A stretch of DNA of 42,337 nt, from positions 1 through 42,337 of the forward strand of contig JBFXDD010000036.1 in NCBI GenBank assembly GCA_050181465.1, given 5' to 3'. This DNA is from JACRLW01 sp050181465. Lineage in GTDB: Bacteria > Planctomycetota > UBA1135 > UBA2386. A model generated the notes under the pieces. It was given only the letters and a program-made list of their open reading frames with translations, was not told the origin of the DNA and searched no databases. This document shows positions 23,368-32,165 of this stretch, piece by piece. The position numbers were made by a program, and so were the translations under genes. Within the stretch, counting starts at the first letter, position 1; each line of letters starts with the position of its first letter.

Positions 23368-23814
23368 TTGTCTCAGGATACTCTGCCGGCATTGCCGCCG
23401 AGCAAGTTGCGTGCACTCGCGATCGTGTTGACGGCATCGCCGGTGGTTCTCTCGATCATCACGGCGGTTCTCCTCGGGAATGGAACGCTCGGTGCGCCCG
23501 AGCCCGGGGTGGTCAGCATTCGCCTGATCTTGACCATGATCGCGTTCGTGCTGCTGGGCGGCGCGTTCGTGGTTCGGTCCCAGGTCTTCAAACGGATTCC
23601 GACGGCGATCCCTGACGCCCAGCTCCGGCTCTACACGCTGGCCACGATCGGGTTCTTTGCCTTTCTCGAAGGCACGATGATCGTCGGCGTGCTGGTCTGG
23701 CTGCTGACCCGCGATCCGCTGCCGGGCGTGGTTCCTGCGGTCCTCGCCTTTGCCCTCGCCATCTGCTCCTTGCCGAGCGATGACCAGTTCGAGGATCTCT
23801 GTTCAGGTCGCTGA
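23368..23814 (+). CDS. Hypothetical small membrane protein
   Basis: 148 residues. The start is a TTG with a strong Shine-Dalgarno GGAGGT (23357-23362) five bases upstream, so this start is well supported. Four transmembrane helices are visible (LRALAIVLTASPVVLSIITAVLL, LILTMIAFVLLGGAFVV, ATIGFFAFLEGTMIVGVLVWLL, VVPAVLAFALAICSL, quoted as separate segments). I do not recognise the family. Its last 12 bases overlap the end of the convergent Nramp-like gene. Confidence 0.72.
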   Translation: MSQDTLPALPPSKLRALAIVLTASPVVLSIITAVLLGNGTLGAPEPGVVSIRLILTMIAFVLLGGAFVVRSQVFKRIPTAIPDAQLRLYTLATIGFFAFLEGTMIVGVLVWLLTRDPLPGVVPAVLAFALAICSLPSDDQFEDLCSGR

Positions 23815-25452
23815 GCGCGAACGCCTGATCCCGACCACGATCACGAGCGCGACGAAGGCGATCGCCACGACGACCCAGGTCGTACCGCCTTGGCTGTAGA
23901 CGCTGTAGGCGCTTGCGATGGTGGCGAGCAGCGTGGCGGGGATCATGAGGCAGTTCCAAGCCCACCGCGCACCGCCGCGCGGCATCGCGTCGCCCAGGAT
24001 GCGCGGCCGGTTCATCAGGAGAAGGAAGGTCCAGTAGGCGATCGGTAGGAGCACCATGCCGAACATCGAGGTCGGCACTGCCAGCCAGAAGCCGGCCTTC
24101 GACCAAACGAAGGGGCCGATCGCGCCGACGGCGCCCAGGAGAGTCGCGGTGCGCGCGGCGCGGCTGTTCATCGACCAGCCGAAGATCTCGGCGAGGACCT
24201 GGCCGCAGATGAGCATCAGGAGGGTGGCTGTCGAGAGCGCCATGCCGAGGACGCCGAGTCCGAAGACCACGTTGCAGAAGGTCTCGCCGGTCAACGGGCT
24301 GAGGGCCTTCGCGAGGTCGAAGGCGTCGCGTTTGGCGAGGGCGGCGGCGATGCGTCGCTCTTCCAGCGGGAGCGCGCTCGGTTCGATCGGTGGTGTGAGG
24401 GCGTTCGCGCGCGCCGCGAGTAGCTTGTCGAAGTCGGCTCTGGTTCCCGCACTGACCTCGGCGAAGTTCGAGCTGAGCAGTGCGTCGATCGGCTTGGCGT
24501 GGAAGCGATCTGCTGCAGCGATCACCACGCAACTGGTCGCGAGAACGAAGGGCAACAGCATGCCCAGCAGCAAGTCGGTGCGAGCAAGTCCGCCGTGTCC
24601 TCGGGTCCATTGGCGCCGCAGCAACGTGCACGGCAACAGAAAGGTCATGTTGATGCCGACTGCGGTGGCAGCGGCGCTCACCATTACCTGTCGTTGCATG
24701 TCGACGATCTGAGTGCTCCACCACGTTCGCGCATCCGCGGTCACCAAAGCCAGGAGGCTCGTGAATCCAGTCGCCGGCTCCTGCGTTGCGCTGAGATCCG
24801 GGACGAAGCCGCGGGCGATCGCGCCGAGGTCGATGCCGTCGGTGGCGGTCGCGAGTTGGATGGTCACACCCAGGAAGCACAGCACGATCGCTGCGACCAT
24901 GAACTTGAGGACCCGTTCGTAGCGTGCGACCCCCGTGCTGCCGCGGCCGTAGCTCGAGGTGACCGCGAGCATGGCGACGGCGAGCGTCAGGACGATGAGA
25001 ACGCGTCCCGGCGTCCCCGACAACGTGTTGCCTGGTCCGAAGATCGACGGCAGCAGATTCTGCTCCACCACACTGGTGGCGAGCGCGAACTGCGGCATGG
25101 CCCACACCATGCTCGCGACCAGCGATGCGATCGCCCAGCCGTAGCCCAGCACCGGGTTGAGTTCGCGATTCACCAGCTCGAGCGGACGTCGCCCGGTCGC
25201 CAGAGTGACATGAGCGATCGCCGCTAGCATCACCGCGCCGAGCGCAATGGCCAGCGGCTGCAGCCATAGCAGCGTGAAGCCGCCGAGCACGCCGAGGAAC
25301 AAACTCGACGCCAGCGACCCACCGCCGAGCGTGATCGCGCTCTGGAGGAAGCCCGGTCCCGACAACCGGAGATACGCGAGCATCGTCGCGACGACGCCGC
25401 GGGAGCGCGCCTCGCGCAGGATCTCGAGTTCGTTGCGGACCTCGGAGCTCAT
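23803..25452 (-). CDS. Divergent Nramp-family membrane transporter
   Basis: 549 residues with about eleven helices and an overall Nramp (SLC11/MntH) pattern. The first helix reads SGPGFLQSAITLGGGSLASS where metal-transporting Nramps have DPGN, and the sixth-helix region reads NMTFLLPCTLLRR where they have MPH. The canonical Asp, Asn and Met ligands are therefore absent. A large cytoplasmic or periplasmic insertion occurs around residues 300-380 (DRFHAKPIDALLSSNFAEVS...). Paralogues with GPG in helix 1 exist in many bacteria and their substrates are unknown. Manganese transport should not be assumed. Confidence 0.75.
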   Translation of the reverse strand: MSSEVRNELEILREARSRGVVATMLAYLRLSGPGFLQSAITLGGGSLASSLFLGVLGGFTLLWLQPLAIALGAVMLAAIAHVTLATGRRPLELVNRELNPVLGYGWAIASLVASMVWAMPQFALATSVVEQNLLPSIFGPGNTLSGTPGRVLIVLTLAVAMLAVTSSYGRGSTGVARYERVLKFMVAAIVLCFLGVTIQLATATDGIDLGAIARGFVPDLSATQEPATGFTSLLALVTADARTWWSTQIVDMQRQVMVSAAATAVGINMTFLLPCTLLRRQWTRGHGGLARTDLLLGMLLPFVLATSCVVIAAADRFHAKPIDALLSSNFAEVSAGTRADFDKLLAARANALTPPIEPSALPLEERRIAAALAKRDAFDLAKALSPLTGETFCNVVFGLGVLGMALSTATLLMLICGQVLAEIFGWSMNSRAARTATLLGAVGAIGPFVWSKAGFWLAVPTSMFGMVLLPIAYWTFLLLMNRPRILGDAMPRGGARWAWNCLMIPATLLATIASAYSVYSQGGTTWVVVAIAFVALVIVVGIRRSRSAT

Positions 25453-25492
25453 GCGAGGAGGTTATCCGCTCGATCCGGAACCTCGGAAACGC

Positions 25493-25532
25493 GAAGCGGC
25501 CGCGTCCGGAGTCAACCGGACGCAGCCGCTTC
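25493..25532 (-). terminator. Strong stem-loop terminator of the secreted-protein gene
   Basis: A 17-bp stem with one mismatch (GAAGCGGCCGCGTCCGG at 25493-25509 against 25516-25532) encloses the loop AGTCAA. On the reverse strand it lies 48 bases after the stop of the gene at 25580 and before the Nramp-like start at 25452. The following reverse-strand sequence (CGTTTCCGAGG) has only a short T-run. It probably separates the two same-strand genes. Confidence 0.72.
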
Positions 25533-25579
25533 GGAGCGATCACGGGGTACGCGATCGCACGTCGAGGAGCACTCGACGA

Positions 25580-27400
25580 TCAGAGGTTGCCGATGACGAG
25601 CGAGAAGCTGTCACCGGTCGCGATGCCACCGGCGTTGACGCCTGGGGCGATCGCGACACCCTGTGCCTGGATCGGGAAGCCGAGCAGGAACGACAGGCAG
25701 GGCAGCGGCAGGAAGCTGTTGCCCGCGCCGTCCATCGGGATCGCGAAGAGGTCGTTGCTGTGGTGCAAGAAGCAGGTCGGCGCGCCGATGATCGACAGAT
25801 CGAGCGCGAACGGGGTCGGGATACCGCCGAGCAGCGTGACCTGGCCGACCGTTCCGGGCGGCAGGATCGACGCGAGGTGCGCGGTGCCGCCGGCGATCGC
25901 GTTGTTGACCACGGAGGTCGCGAAGCCGAAGCAACCCGGGGCGACCAGCGAGTTCGAGGCGAGCTGGCAGCAAGCAGGCGACACCGAGATGTCGTAGGTC
26001 GCGCCGACGCCGTCGTTACGGGGCTCGAAGCAGAAGAAGTTGCCCGAGAGGTCGCTCGTGCCGCTCGTGAACGATTCGTAGATCGTCGCGACACCAGGAG
26101 TCCCGATGTGACCCGCGGTCGCGTCGATCGCGACGGACGCGGCACCTGCACCCGCGCTCACCCCGAAGACGGGAGTGCGGAGGGTGACCGGCTCATGGCG
26201 CCAGCAGTTGATGGTGAACGTGCCGTTCGGGAACATCTGGAGCTGGAGGATGCTCTCCGTCGTCGCGCCGCTGAAGGTATCGATCCGCACCCACGTCGCG
26301 ATTCCGCGCAAGGGGGTGGCGATCCAGTGCACCGAACCGCCCGTTGCCGCATTGTAGTCATCCCACGGCATCGCGATGCGGGGCTGGTTGTTGGTGAACT
26401 CGGACACGGTCGGGCTGAAGTCGCTGCCGGGGGCGTTGTTGAGGCTGACGTAGCCGTTCGAGGTCACGGCCACCGTGTTGGTGGTGCCGCCACCCGGGAG
26501 CTGACCCGGCAGCGGGAAGTTGAAGTTGAGCGCCAAGTTCTGCGTCACGGAGTCATCACCGTGGCCCAGGCTCGGACCGTAGTTCGGTTCCCAGCAGCAG
26601 GCCACTTCGCCGCAGAGCTTGAAGGGGATGCCGCAGGGGTTGCCGCTGCCGCCGTGGACCGTCGCGGCCCAGGTGCCCGCCGTGACGGCGAACTGGCGAC
26701 CATCGCCGGTGTTCGTGGAGCCGGTGATCGTGACCGGCGGGACGAAGGTGGAGCTGGCGGCCGCATTGGTGTTGAGGCCGTAGACGAGCCAGTACTGGCC
26801 GGGCTTGAACAACTTGCCGACGGTGAGGGTCACCGCTGCGACCTGGCGACCGTCCGTGTTCGTGCCCTCGGCGACACGGCTCGCGTTGGTGTCACCCGAG
26901 GCTGCCAGCCGATTCGTGACGAGGTCGCCGAACACGACGTTGGCCGGGCCGGCCAGGGGGTCCGAGTCGAGCACCTGCACGACGCCGTCCGTGAACGCGA
27001 TCACGGGATTCGCGTTGGTTCGGTACCCATACACTTCGACCGACTCGACGTACCACATCTGGCCCGGCGGGACGATGAAGTCATCGGCGATGTTGAAGCC
27101 GCCGAGACCGGCATTGTTGGCGCTGAATCCGAGCGTGGTGTCACCAAGCGTGATGTTTTGCAACACGCTCAGGTCGCGACCGGAGACGGAACCGCCCGGA
27201 GCCGTGACGATCGGACCGTTGTCGTAGATGACGTTCGCAGCTTGCACGCGAATGCCGGGAGTGGACGGTCCCTGAACCGGGGCAGCCACAGGCGTGCTGC
27301 CGGGAACGTAGACATCCGCAGCGGGACCCTGCGCCGCGAGTCCCGCGGCGAGCGACGCGACTGCGAAGAGCGAAGTCGCGCGAAGAGATGGAGTAGCCAA
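25580..27400 (-). CDS. Large secreted protein with nidogen-like and lineage-specific C-terminal modules
   Basis: 606 residues. The start is a TTG at 27400, preceded by AAAGGA seven bases upstream and followed at once by a clean signal peptide (LRATSLFAVASLAAGLAAQG); the longer open frame adds 61 residues with no signal. The first third has the pattern of secreted anchor-type proteins (FNIADDFIVPPGQMWYVESV). The middle resembles a nidogen-like region (VAVTSNGYVSLNNAPG, RIAMPWDDYNAATGGSVHW). The C-terminal ~130 residues start with a Cys-rich segment (SPACCQLASNSLVAPGCFG) and end in a beta-rich module (LCLPLSFLLGFPIQAQGVAIAPG-like). It is a cell-surface or released protein of unknown role with no enzymatic motif. 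Confidence 0.8.
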   Translation of the reverse strand: MATPSLRATSLFAVASLAAGLAAQGPAADVYVPGSTPVAAPVQGPSTPGIRVQAANVIYDNGPIVTAPGGSVSGRDLSVLQNITLGDTTLGFSANNAGLGGFNIADDFIVPPGQMWYVESVEVYGYRTNANPVIAFTDGVVQVLDSDPLAGPANVVFGDLVTNRLAASGDTNASRVAEGTNTDGRQVAAVTLTVGKLFKPGQYWLVYGLNTNAAASSTFVPPVTITGSTNTGDGRQFAVTAGTWAATVHGGSGNPCGIPFKLCGEVACCWEPNYGPSLGHGDDSVTQNLALNFNFPLPGQLPGGGTTNTVAVTSNGYVSLNNAPGSDFSPTVSEFTNNQPRIAMPWDDYNAATGGSVHWIATPLRGIATWVRIDTFSGATTESILQLQMFPNGTFTINCWRHEPVTLRTPVFGVSAGAGAASVAIDATAGHIGTPGVATIYESFTSGTSDLSGNFFCFEPRNDGVGATYDISVSPACCQLASNSLVAPGCFGFATSVVNNAIAGGTAHLASILPPGTVGQVTLLGGIPTPFALDLSIIGAPTCFLHHSNDLFAIPMDGAGNSFLPLPCLSFLLGFPIQAQGVAIAPGVNAGGIATGDSFSLVIGNL

Positions 27401-27693
27401 GAGAGTTTCCTTTGGAGTCGGAGTGACTAGGAAGGAGGAACGGAGCCCGTCTCCGCGACAGCGAGAGAGAACACGAGATCCGAGCGCCGGCAAGTGTACC
27501 TCGCGAACTGGAGGCTGTCCAACGCGCGGATGGCTCGAATGATGCCGAGGTTGCAATTCATTGATGCGCAGTAGCGCAAACAATCGCGCGAAGTCTCGAT
27601 GCGATGGTGATGTCGACGGCTGATCAGCCAGGCGTCGCGTCGGTTGCAGCGGATCAGTGGGAGTTGCTTCGAGCGCGCGCTAGAGTCCGTGCA
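27401..27693. other. Divergent intergenic region
   Basis: 293 bases between the secreted-protein gene (-) and slyD (+), presumably holding promoters for both. The reverse-strand ribosome-binding site AAAGGA is at 27408-27413. A small hairpin TGCGC-AGTA-GCGCA lies near 27564. An in-frame start at 27604 exists for slyD but would add 30 residues without homology. No RNA gene or repeat is evident. Confidence 0.5.
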
Positions 27694-28188
27694 ATGTCGC
27701 AAGCTCCCGTCGTTGCCGCCGGCAAGGTGGTCACCATTCACTACACGTTGACCCTCGACGACGGCCGTGTCGTCGACAGCTCGATGGGACGCGACCCACT
27801 GGAGTATCTGCACGGCGCTCAGAATCTCGTTCCGGGGCTCGAGCGGGTGCTCACCGGCCGCACGGTGGGCGATGCCTTCGACGTCGCCGTCGAAGCGATG
27901 GAGGGCTACGGCATGCCGGATCCTCGCGCGGTGCACACCGTGCCGCGCGGCGCCTTTCCGCCCGACGCACAGCTCGACGTCGGGATGACCTTTCAAGCCA
28001 AAGACGAGAACGGGCGCACCATGATGGGCACCATCCGCGCATTGGTCGTCGATCAGGTGACGGTGGACTTCAATCACCCGCTCGCCGGCGAACGACTGAA
28101 CTTCGCCATCGTCATCACCGCGGTTCGTGACGCCACCGAGCAGGAGCGAACCCACGGCCACGTGCACGCGCACGGACACGATCACTGA
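27694..28188 (+). CDS. slyD: SlyD-type FKBP peptidyl-prolyl isomerase
   Basis: 164 residues from MSQAPVVAAGKVVTIHYTLT. The FKBP fold of SlyD is clear: TIHYTLTLDDGRVVDSS, PLEYLHGAQNLVPGLERVL, then the insert-in-flap domain and FNHPLAGERLNFAIVITAV. The C-terminus is histidine-rich (HGHVHAHGHDH), as in SlyD proteins that bind nickel. It acts as prolyl isomerase and chaperone in the cytoplasm and can supply metal. Its stop overlaps the start of the following cupin gene by one base (TGATG). Confidence 0.93.
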   Translation: MSQAPVVAAGKVVTIHYTLTLDDGRVVDSSMGRDPLEYLHGAQNLVPGLERVLTGRTVGDAFDVAVEAMEGYGMPDPRAVHTVPRGAFPPDAQLDVGMTFQAKDENGRTMMGTIRALVVDQVTVDFNHPLAGERLNFAIVITAVRDATEQERTHGHVHAHGHDH

Positions 28189-29078
28189 TGCTCGTCGCGT
28201 CGCTCGCTCGTTCGCCAGGCACGGCGGTCGACTCGATGCCGACCGAGTTGAACGCGATCGCGGCGAACCTGTCGATGCACTGGCCGGGCTACGGCCTCGA
28301 GTTCGCGCCGGACAGCCATGAGCTGCCGCCGCAGGGTCGCTGGCGACTCTGCTTCGTGCACGATCTCGAGCGGTCTGCGGAACTGCGCATCTTCGCCGAG
28401 GAATCGACGATCGCCGAGCAACTCGCAGTTCGACTGGGAGATGCGTTCTGGCTGGCGCCCGGTGAGCACGCGCAGATCCGCCCTGCGCTCGATCTCTTGG
28501 CGTTCGCGGTTCCGGATGGACCCGGAAAGGACTGTCCGCCGGTGTTGCGGCCCGACTTCGATCCACGTCTCACCGATACGCCGGGTGGCTGCGCGACCGC
28601 GACCGACGCCTATCGGCGTGTGATGCTCACATGGTTGGAACGCAACGGACCGTACACCGCGCGCAGCATCAACTGCCATCGCGTGCGAATGACCGACTCG
28701 TTCTCACACTACCACCCGCGCGAGGGCGGCTTCGAGGAGTTGTACCTCGTGCACGAGGTGTCTCCCGGCGGATGCATTCTCTGGAGTTCTCAGGTGGCGG
28801 CAATCGAGGCTCGCGCTGCAGCCGATCCGGCGACGGCGCGCGCCTTCATCCAACGCTTCGTTCCCGCTGCCGGCGATCTCGTGTTCATCCCAAGAGGGAC
28901 GATGCACCGCGCGATCGGCGGTGTGCTTGCCCACGTGGTCACGATTCCAGGATTCGTGCCCGCGCGTGAGATCGGTCTCGACCATCACCTGCGTGCAATC
29001 AGTGAAGGCCTGGGAATGCGCGGCGACGATGCGCTGCCTTACCACGTCGCGGCATCCTTCGCACCGATGGTGAAGTGA
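28188..29078 (+). CDS. Cupin-domain protein of unknown function
   Basis: 296 residues. The N-terminal ~130 residues are not recognised. A cupin fold follows, with metal-binding motif 1 SHYHPREGGFEELYLV (His174, His176, Glu183 or Glu184) and motif 2 GDLVFIPRGTMHRAIG (His240), so an intact metal site is likely. No signal peptide. Coupling to slyD by a one-base overlap may mean it depends on SlyD for metal loading or folding; that is inference. It could be a dioxygenase, isomerase or binding protein. Confidence 0.7.
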   Translation: MLVASLARSPGTAVDSMPTELNAIAANLSMHWPGYGLEFAPDSHELPPQGRWRLCFVHDLERSAELRIFAEESTIAEQLAVRLGDAFWLAPGEHAQIRPALDLLAFAVPDGPGKDCPPVLRPDFDPRLTDTPGGCATATDAYRRVMLTWLERNGPYTARSINCHRVRMTDSFSHYHPREGGFEELYLVHEVSPGGCILWSSQVAAIEARAAADPATARAFIQRFVPAAGDLVFIPRGTMHRAIGGVLAHVVTIPGFVPAREIGLDHHLRAISEGLGMRGDDALPYHVAASFAPMVK

Positions 29079-29100
29079 GGTTCGAATCGGGCCGCGCGGT

Positions 29101-29877
29101 TCAGCGAACCACTTGCCAGACATGACCGTCGGCGCCGGCAACGTTGGTGGCGATCGTTCCACCCTGGATGTGCTGAACACTCGGCGTCCCGAGCAGCGCT
29201 GCGCCGGCTGCGGGAACCCGAGTCGTTCCGGAGTATCGCGCCGATCGATTCTTGCGCAGTTCTCCCTGCTCGTTCACGAAGTATGAATGCAAGCCGCTCG
29301 CGCCGTGGCGCATCGGCCAGGCCAGTGCGGTCCAATGCTGTTCGGCGAGATCCGGATCGGTCGCGGCAGCATTGGCGGCGGTTTCCGGCAGGCCAATTCC
29401 CGTTGCGTCGGGAAGATGGACGGCGAACCAGTAGCCGGCCTTCGACGCTCGGCCGGCACCGTCGATGCGCAGGGACGGCGGCAGCAGCGGCGGCGACAAG
29501 GCTTGGGTAGCGCCTAACGGTACGGTGTTCCCGACGAGATTGCCCAGCGGTGCGAACTCGCCGATGCCGTCACGATCGCGATCGACCACGCCCAGCGTCT
29601 TGAACTCGAACTGCGCGGTACTGATCGCGCGCAGAGTGGCAATGGCGGCGCCTTCGTTCGAGGCCACCTTGGCGTTCATGTAGTTCGGCACGGCGACGGT
29701 CGCCAGGCTCACGATCACCGCAACCGTGATGAGCAGTTCGATGAGCGTGAAGCCGGCGAGGTCCTGTCCGCGTTCGGGCGAACTGGTTGCGGACAGCTCC
29801 TCGGCATGACGGTCGGAAGTCGCCGCGCGAACAGGGCGGGCTGGGACCGACGAAGGATGAAGAGGATCGGTGTGCAT
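29101..29877 (-). CDS. Type IV pilin-like / type II secretion pseudopilin
   Basis: 258 residues from an ATG preceded by AGGAG (CCACAGGAGAAGCACC). The prepilin motif is DLAG/FTLIELLITVAVIVSLATVAVP, with the helix starting right after the cleavage glycine. The leader before the cleavage site is about 42 residues long, far longer than the 5-15 typical of type IVa prepilins, and no later start codon is available in the frame. The head domain is a small extracellular domain (ISTAQFEFKTLGVVDRDRDG, RDGIGEFAPLGNL, HSYFVNEQGELRKN). It lies 116 bases downstream of the MoxR operon. Assembly by a T2SS or pilus machine elsewhere in the genome is expected. Confidence 0.85.
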   Translation of the reverse strand: MHTDPLHPSSVPARPVRAATSDRHAEELSATSSPERGQDLAGFTLIELLITVAVIVSLATVAVPNYMNAKVASNEGAAIATLRAISTAQFEFKTLGVVDRDRDGIGEFAPLGNLVGNTVPLGATQALSPPLLPPSLRIDGAGRASKAGYWFAVHLPDATGIGLPETAANAAATDPDLAEQHWTALAWPMRHGASGLHSYFVNEQGELRKNRSARYSGTTRVPAAGAALLGTPSVQHIQGGTIATNVAGADGHVWQVVR

Positions 29878-29993
29878 GGTGCTTCTCCTGTGGACTTCCA
29901 CGGCAGTCTTGTCGGCACGAATGTCGAAGTTCTCGACACAGTCGGCGTCGGAGTCGAGACGAGTTCGTGCAAAGTCGCGATGGCAGCGCGGGC

Positions 29994-31256
29994 TCAGGCA
30001 CTCGTTCCGCGAGCGAACCACCAGGCATCACCGGCGAGCAGCACGAGGATCGCGCAGAGCAAGAGCCAGCTCAGGTCGTCGCCGGCAAGCGCGGCTTCGG
30101 GCGTGCTCGGTTCGAAGGCGGCGAGGCCACGCGGGAGGGCCGGGTTCGGGAAGGCAGCAGGAGCGAGGCGACGCAGTGCGGTCAGCAGCAGTGCGGGAGT
30201 GTCGTGGTGTGCACCGTCCGCGAGGAGGCTCGTGGCGATGCGGATGCTCGCACTCCCAGAGTCAACACGCGACTCGCTCACGTAGGCGATGTCGCCCTGG
30301 GTGTCGACGACCCACGCGATCTCGTCGGTGCGCATGGCGAAGCCGCTCATCGTTCCAGCATCCCGATCGCGAAGTGACAGCGGTGCTCGGCAGGCAGTCG
30401 TCGTGCGCAGACGACCGCGGCCCGGTCTCGAGCCCTCGTCCAAGATCAGCGCGGGGATCGTGGTCGTCGTGCCCGACATGGTGACGATCAGGTCGGCATC
30501 GCCATCCTCGACGCGTTCCGCAGCCACGGAATCGAGTGCGAGTTCCAAGCTCGCAGGGATCTCCGCGTTCACTCGCACGCGCAGCGCGCGTGGGGAGGTC
30601 TCCGGCGCGGCGACCGCCGTCGCCGCCGGCATCCTGCCGCGTCGCACCGTCACTCCGTCGATGGAATCCGGCAGCGGGTCGAGCCCTCCGAACACCACGA
30701 GCTCGTCGCCTGCGTGCAACCCGGCGCGCGCAGCGAGCAGGTGCGCCGACGCCGCCGCGCTGTCGCGATGGGCCTCGACTGTGTGGGCGCGCTCATCGAG
30801 CAGCCGCGCCGGTTCGTCGGCGCGCAGTCCGATGCTCGCTTCGACGCCGATCACGTCCACTCGGCCGCGTGGGCCGATTCCCGCTCGCGCGACCAACGAC
30901 CGGGCTTCTTCGAGCAGCACGGCGCTCAACTCCCGATCGCCCACGCGAAGATCGCCGCATCCGGCGACGTCGACGAGGACCACACGCGATGCAGCGCTTG
31001 CATCACCGCGCGTCTCCGCGAAGGCGAACCACGCCGCCAGGCCCGCCAGCATCGTGACCGCGAGGCTGAGATAGCGTGCGAGACGGCTGCCCAGCACCCG
31101 CGGTCGTACGGTCTGAGCACTGCCGCGGAAGAACAGCAGGCTGTCGATGATCACCCGCCGTCGCCGCACGCGAAGGAAATGCAGTGCGATCGCGACGACG
31201 CTCACCGCGAGTGCGCCGGCGATCCAGGCGCCGGCGTGAAGGCCGGTGGGGTTCAT
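29994..31256 (-). CDS. BatA N-terminal-domain membrane protein of the MoxR operon
   Basis: 420 residues from the ATG that overlaps the DUF58 stop (ATGA). A longer frame to 31688 is open but runs through that gene. The N-terminus has the BatA pattern: a first helix (IAGALAVSVVAIALHFLR), the basic RVRRRRVIIDSLLFFRG, then a second helix (YLSLAVTMLAGLAAWFAFA). A periplasmic or cytoplasmic part with a VWA-like core follows (RVVLVDVAGCG), and a last helix sits near the C-terminus (DDLSWLLLCAILVLLAGDAWWF). The MIDAS DxSxS of true VWA domains is absent. It probably partners MoxR and DUF58 in a membrane-linked AAA+ complex. Confidence 0.8.
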   Translation of the reverse strand: MNPTGLHAGAWIAGALAVSVVAIALHFLRVRRRRVIIDSLLFFRGSAQTVRPRVLGSRLARYLSLAVTMLAGLAAWFAFAETRGDASAASRVVLVDVAGCGDLRVGDRELSAVLLEEARSLVARAGIGPRGRVDVIGVEASIGLRADEPARLLDERAHTVEAHRDSAAASAHLLAARAGLHAGDELVVFGGLDPLPDSIDGVTVRRGRMPAATAVAAPETSPRALRVRVNAEIPASLELALDSVAAERVEDGDADLIVTMSGTTTTIPALILDEGSRPGRGRLRTTTACRAPLSLRDRDAGTMSGFAMRTDEIAWVVDTQGDIAYVSESRVDSGSASIRIATSLLADGAHHDTPALLLTALRRLAPAAFPNPALPRGLAAFEPSTPEAALAGDDLSWLLLCAILVLLAGDAWWFARGTSA

Positions 31257-32161
31257 ACGCTGAGGACTCCGAGATCGAACGCGCTCGCGATCTGTGTCGC
31301 GATCGGGCGATCGGTGAACACCCGCAGGAATCGACCGCGGCGCTTCTTCGCGATCGACTCGATCGCTTCGAAGTGCTCGCGATAGGCGGCGGCGAAGCGA
31401 TCGAGAGCGGCATCGTCGACGAACAACGGCACGCGTTCGCCCGTTTCGCTGTCCTCGAGTTCCAACTCGCCGCGTAACTCCGGCCGTTCCTCGCCGGGGT
31501 GTGCCACGTGTACCAACAGCAGCGAGTGCTCGATCGCACGCAGCGCGTCCAGAACCGCCGCGGCGCCGGCGGGATCGAGGAAGTCGGACACGATGATCAA
31601 CAGGCCTCGTCGCATCCGGCGGGATGCGAACTGACGCATCGCTCGCACGAGATCGGTGGACTCGCTGGACTGCCACTGGGCGAGCCACGCGAGCAGCGCG
31701 TGGAAGCCCGCGTTGCCCGGGCCCGGCTTACGCGCTTCTCGCAGGCGATCGTCGAAGCCCGTGACGTCGACACGGTCGAGGTGTTCGGTCGCGACGAAGG
31801 CGAGCGCGGCGGCGGCGCGCAACGCAGTGGTCAACTTGTCCGGCAAGTCCGCGCGGTCGACGTGCGGTGCGCCCATGCTGCGACTGTGATCGATCAAGAG
31901 GTGCACCGGCAGATCCTCTTCGTGCAGGAACAGTCGCACGAAGGCGCGATCGAAGCGCAGCAGCAGGTTCCAGTCGATCGTGCGCAGGTCATCACCGGGC
32001 ACGTAAGGTCGCACGTCGGTGAACTCTGCCCCGGCTCCGCGCGCGGCGCTCGGCTGCTCGGCGAGTCGTCCACCTGGCGGCACGCGACGTGCGAGGATGC
32101 GCAACGCCGCGAGGCTGCGAAGGAACTCCTGGTCGAACAGATCGCGCGCGGTGCGAACCAT
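31253..32161 (-). CDS. DUF58-domain protein
   Basis: 302 residues, the standard DUF58 size. The signature GAGAEFTDVRPYVPGDDLRTIDWNLLLR (quoted in parts: GAGAEFTDVRPYVPGDD, RTIDWN) is present, followed by a VWA-like core with LLIDHSRSMG, which keeps a MIDAS-like D-x-S-x-S. It begins four bases after the MoxR stop and overlaps the BatA-like start. MoxR-DUF58-BatA clusters are thought to help assemble or chaperone envelope complexes; the client is unknown. Confidence 0.93.
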   Translation of the reverse strand: MVRTARDLFDQEFLRSLAALRILARRVPPGGRLAEQPSAARGAGAEFTDVRPYVPGDDLRTIDWNLLLRFDRAFVRLFLHEEDLPVHLLIDHSRSMGAPHVDRADLPDKLTTALRAAAALAFVATEHLDRVDVTGFDDRLREARKPGPGNAGFHALLAWLAQWQSSESTDLVRAMRQFASRRMRRGLLIIVSDFLDPAGAAAVLDALRAIEHSLLLVHVAHPGEERPELRGELELEDSETGERVPLFVDDAALDRFAAAYREHFEAIESIAKKRRGRFLRVFTDRPIATQIASAFDLGVLSV

Positions 32162-32165
32162 CGAC

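Noticed and set aside
25247..27430. 727-codon forward open frame
   Set aside because: It is antisense to the well-supported secreted protein (25580-27400) and part of the Nramp gene; its composition is Arg/Asp/Gly-rich shadow sequence.
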